A stretch of DNA of 15,228 nucleotides, from contig DJOI01000038.1 in the NCBI GenBank assembly GCA_002439605.1, forward strand, positions 1 to 15,228, read 5' to 3'. The position numbers were made by a program, and so were the translations under genes. The stretch is from Candidatus Segatella mututuai. GTDB taxonomy: Bacteria > Bacteroidota > Bacteroidia > Bacteroidales > Bacteroidaceae. The notes beneath the pieces are model-generated. The model had not been told where the DNA came from. It did no database searches and saw only the letters and a program-made list of their open reading frames with translations. Below, piece by piece: positions 15,172 to 15,228 of the stretch; position 1 is the stretch's first letter; each line of letters opens with the position of its first letter.

Positions 15172-15228
15172 CAGATTTATAGAAAATATGGGGCAAAAGA
15201 GGTGCTTAGAACTCTATCTTTCAATTAT

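Noticed and set aside
1..15228. tRNA or rRNA genes
   Set aside because: No cloverleaf with a GTTCRA-like T-arm and no rRNA-like conserved stretches were recognised on either strand.

Overview
The window looks like a chromosomal segment of a Bacteroidales bacterium, most likely a gut or oral Prevotella/Segatella-type organism. The evidence is a SusC/SusD pair beside a pectin-degrading enzyme, promoters of the Bacteroidota TTTG-N19/20-TAnnTTTG type with no obvious Shine-Dalgarno sites, and an AAA+ DUF4143 ATPase of a kind common in that phylum. The species is inference; no rRNA or marker gene is present.

Bases 1-4640 are an AT-rich accessory region. It opens with about 650 bases without a convincing gene, containing helically phased TGATACTT repeats and a 13-bp hairpin. 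Next comes a decayed IS66-family transposase (N-terminus lost, one frameshift). It directly abuts the stop codon of a DUF4143 ATPase gene, and a second, unrelated ATPase gene lies upstream of that. Between the two ATPase genes are four 32-33 bp tandem repeats, and the promoter of the first ATPase is built into the gene-proximal copy.

Bases 4641-7339 hold a vitamin B6 module read leftwards: a regulator-like gene, then pdxS, then pdxT. PdxS and PdxT together form PLP synthase. The regulator-like protein fuses a ThiD/pyridoxal-kinase-like domain, which has lost its catalytic motif, to an AraC-type DNA-binding domain. This suggests a vitamer-sensing transcription factor. An intrinsic-terminator-like hairpin separates pdxS from pdxT.

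Bases 7434-15133 hold part of a pectin utilisation locus read rightwards: a secreted PL10 pectate lyase fused to a CE8-like pectinesterase domain, a SusC-type TonB-dependent receptor and a large SusD-type lipoprotein. The lyase gene is divergent from the kinase-AraC gene across a 94-bp region that holds two back-to-back promoters and a 7-bp dyad touching both -7 boxes. The susC reading frame is broken at a run of eight G; seven G would restore a 1076-residue receptor. This is either a phase-variable switch in the OFF state or a homopolymer error. The enzyme would de-esterify and cut homogalacturonan, and SusC/SusD would import the oligogalacturonides.
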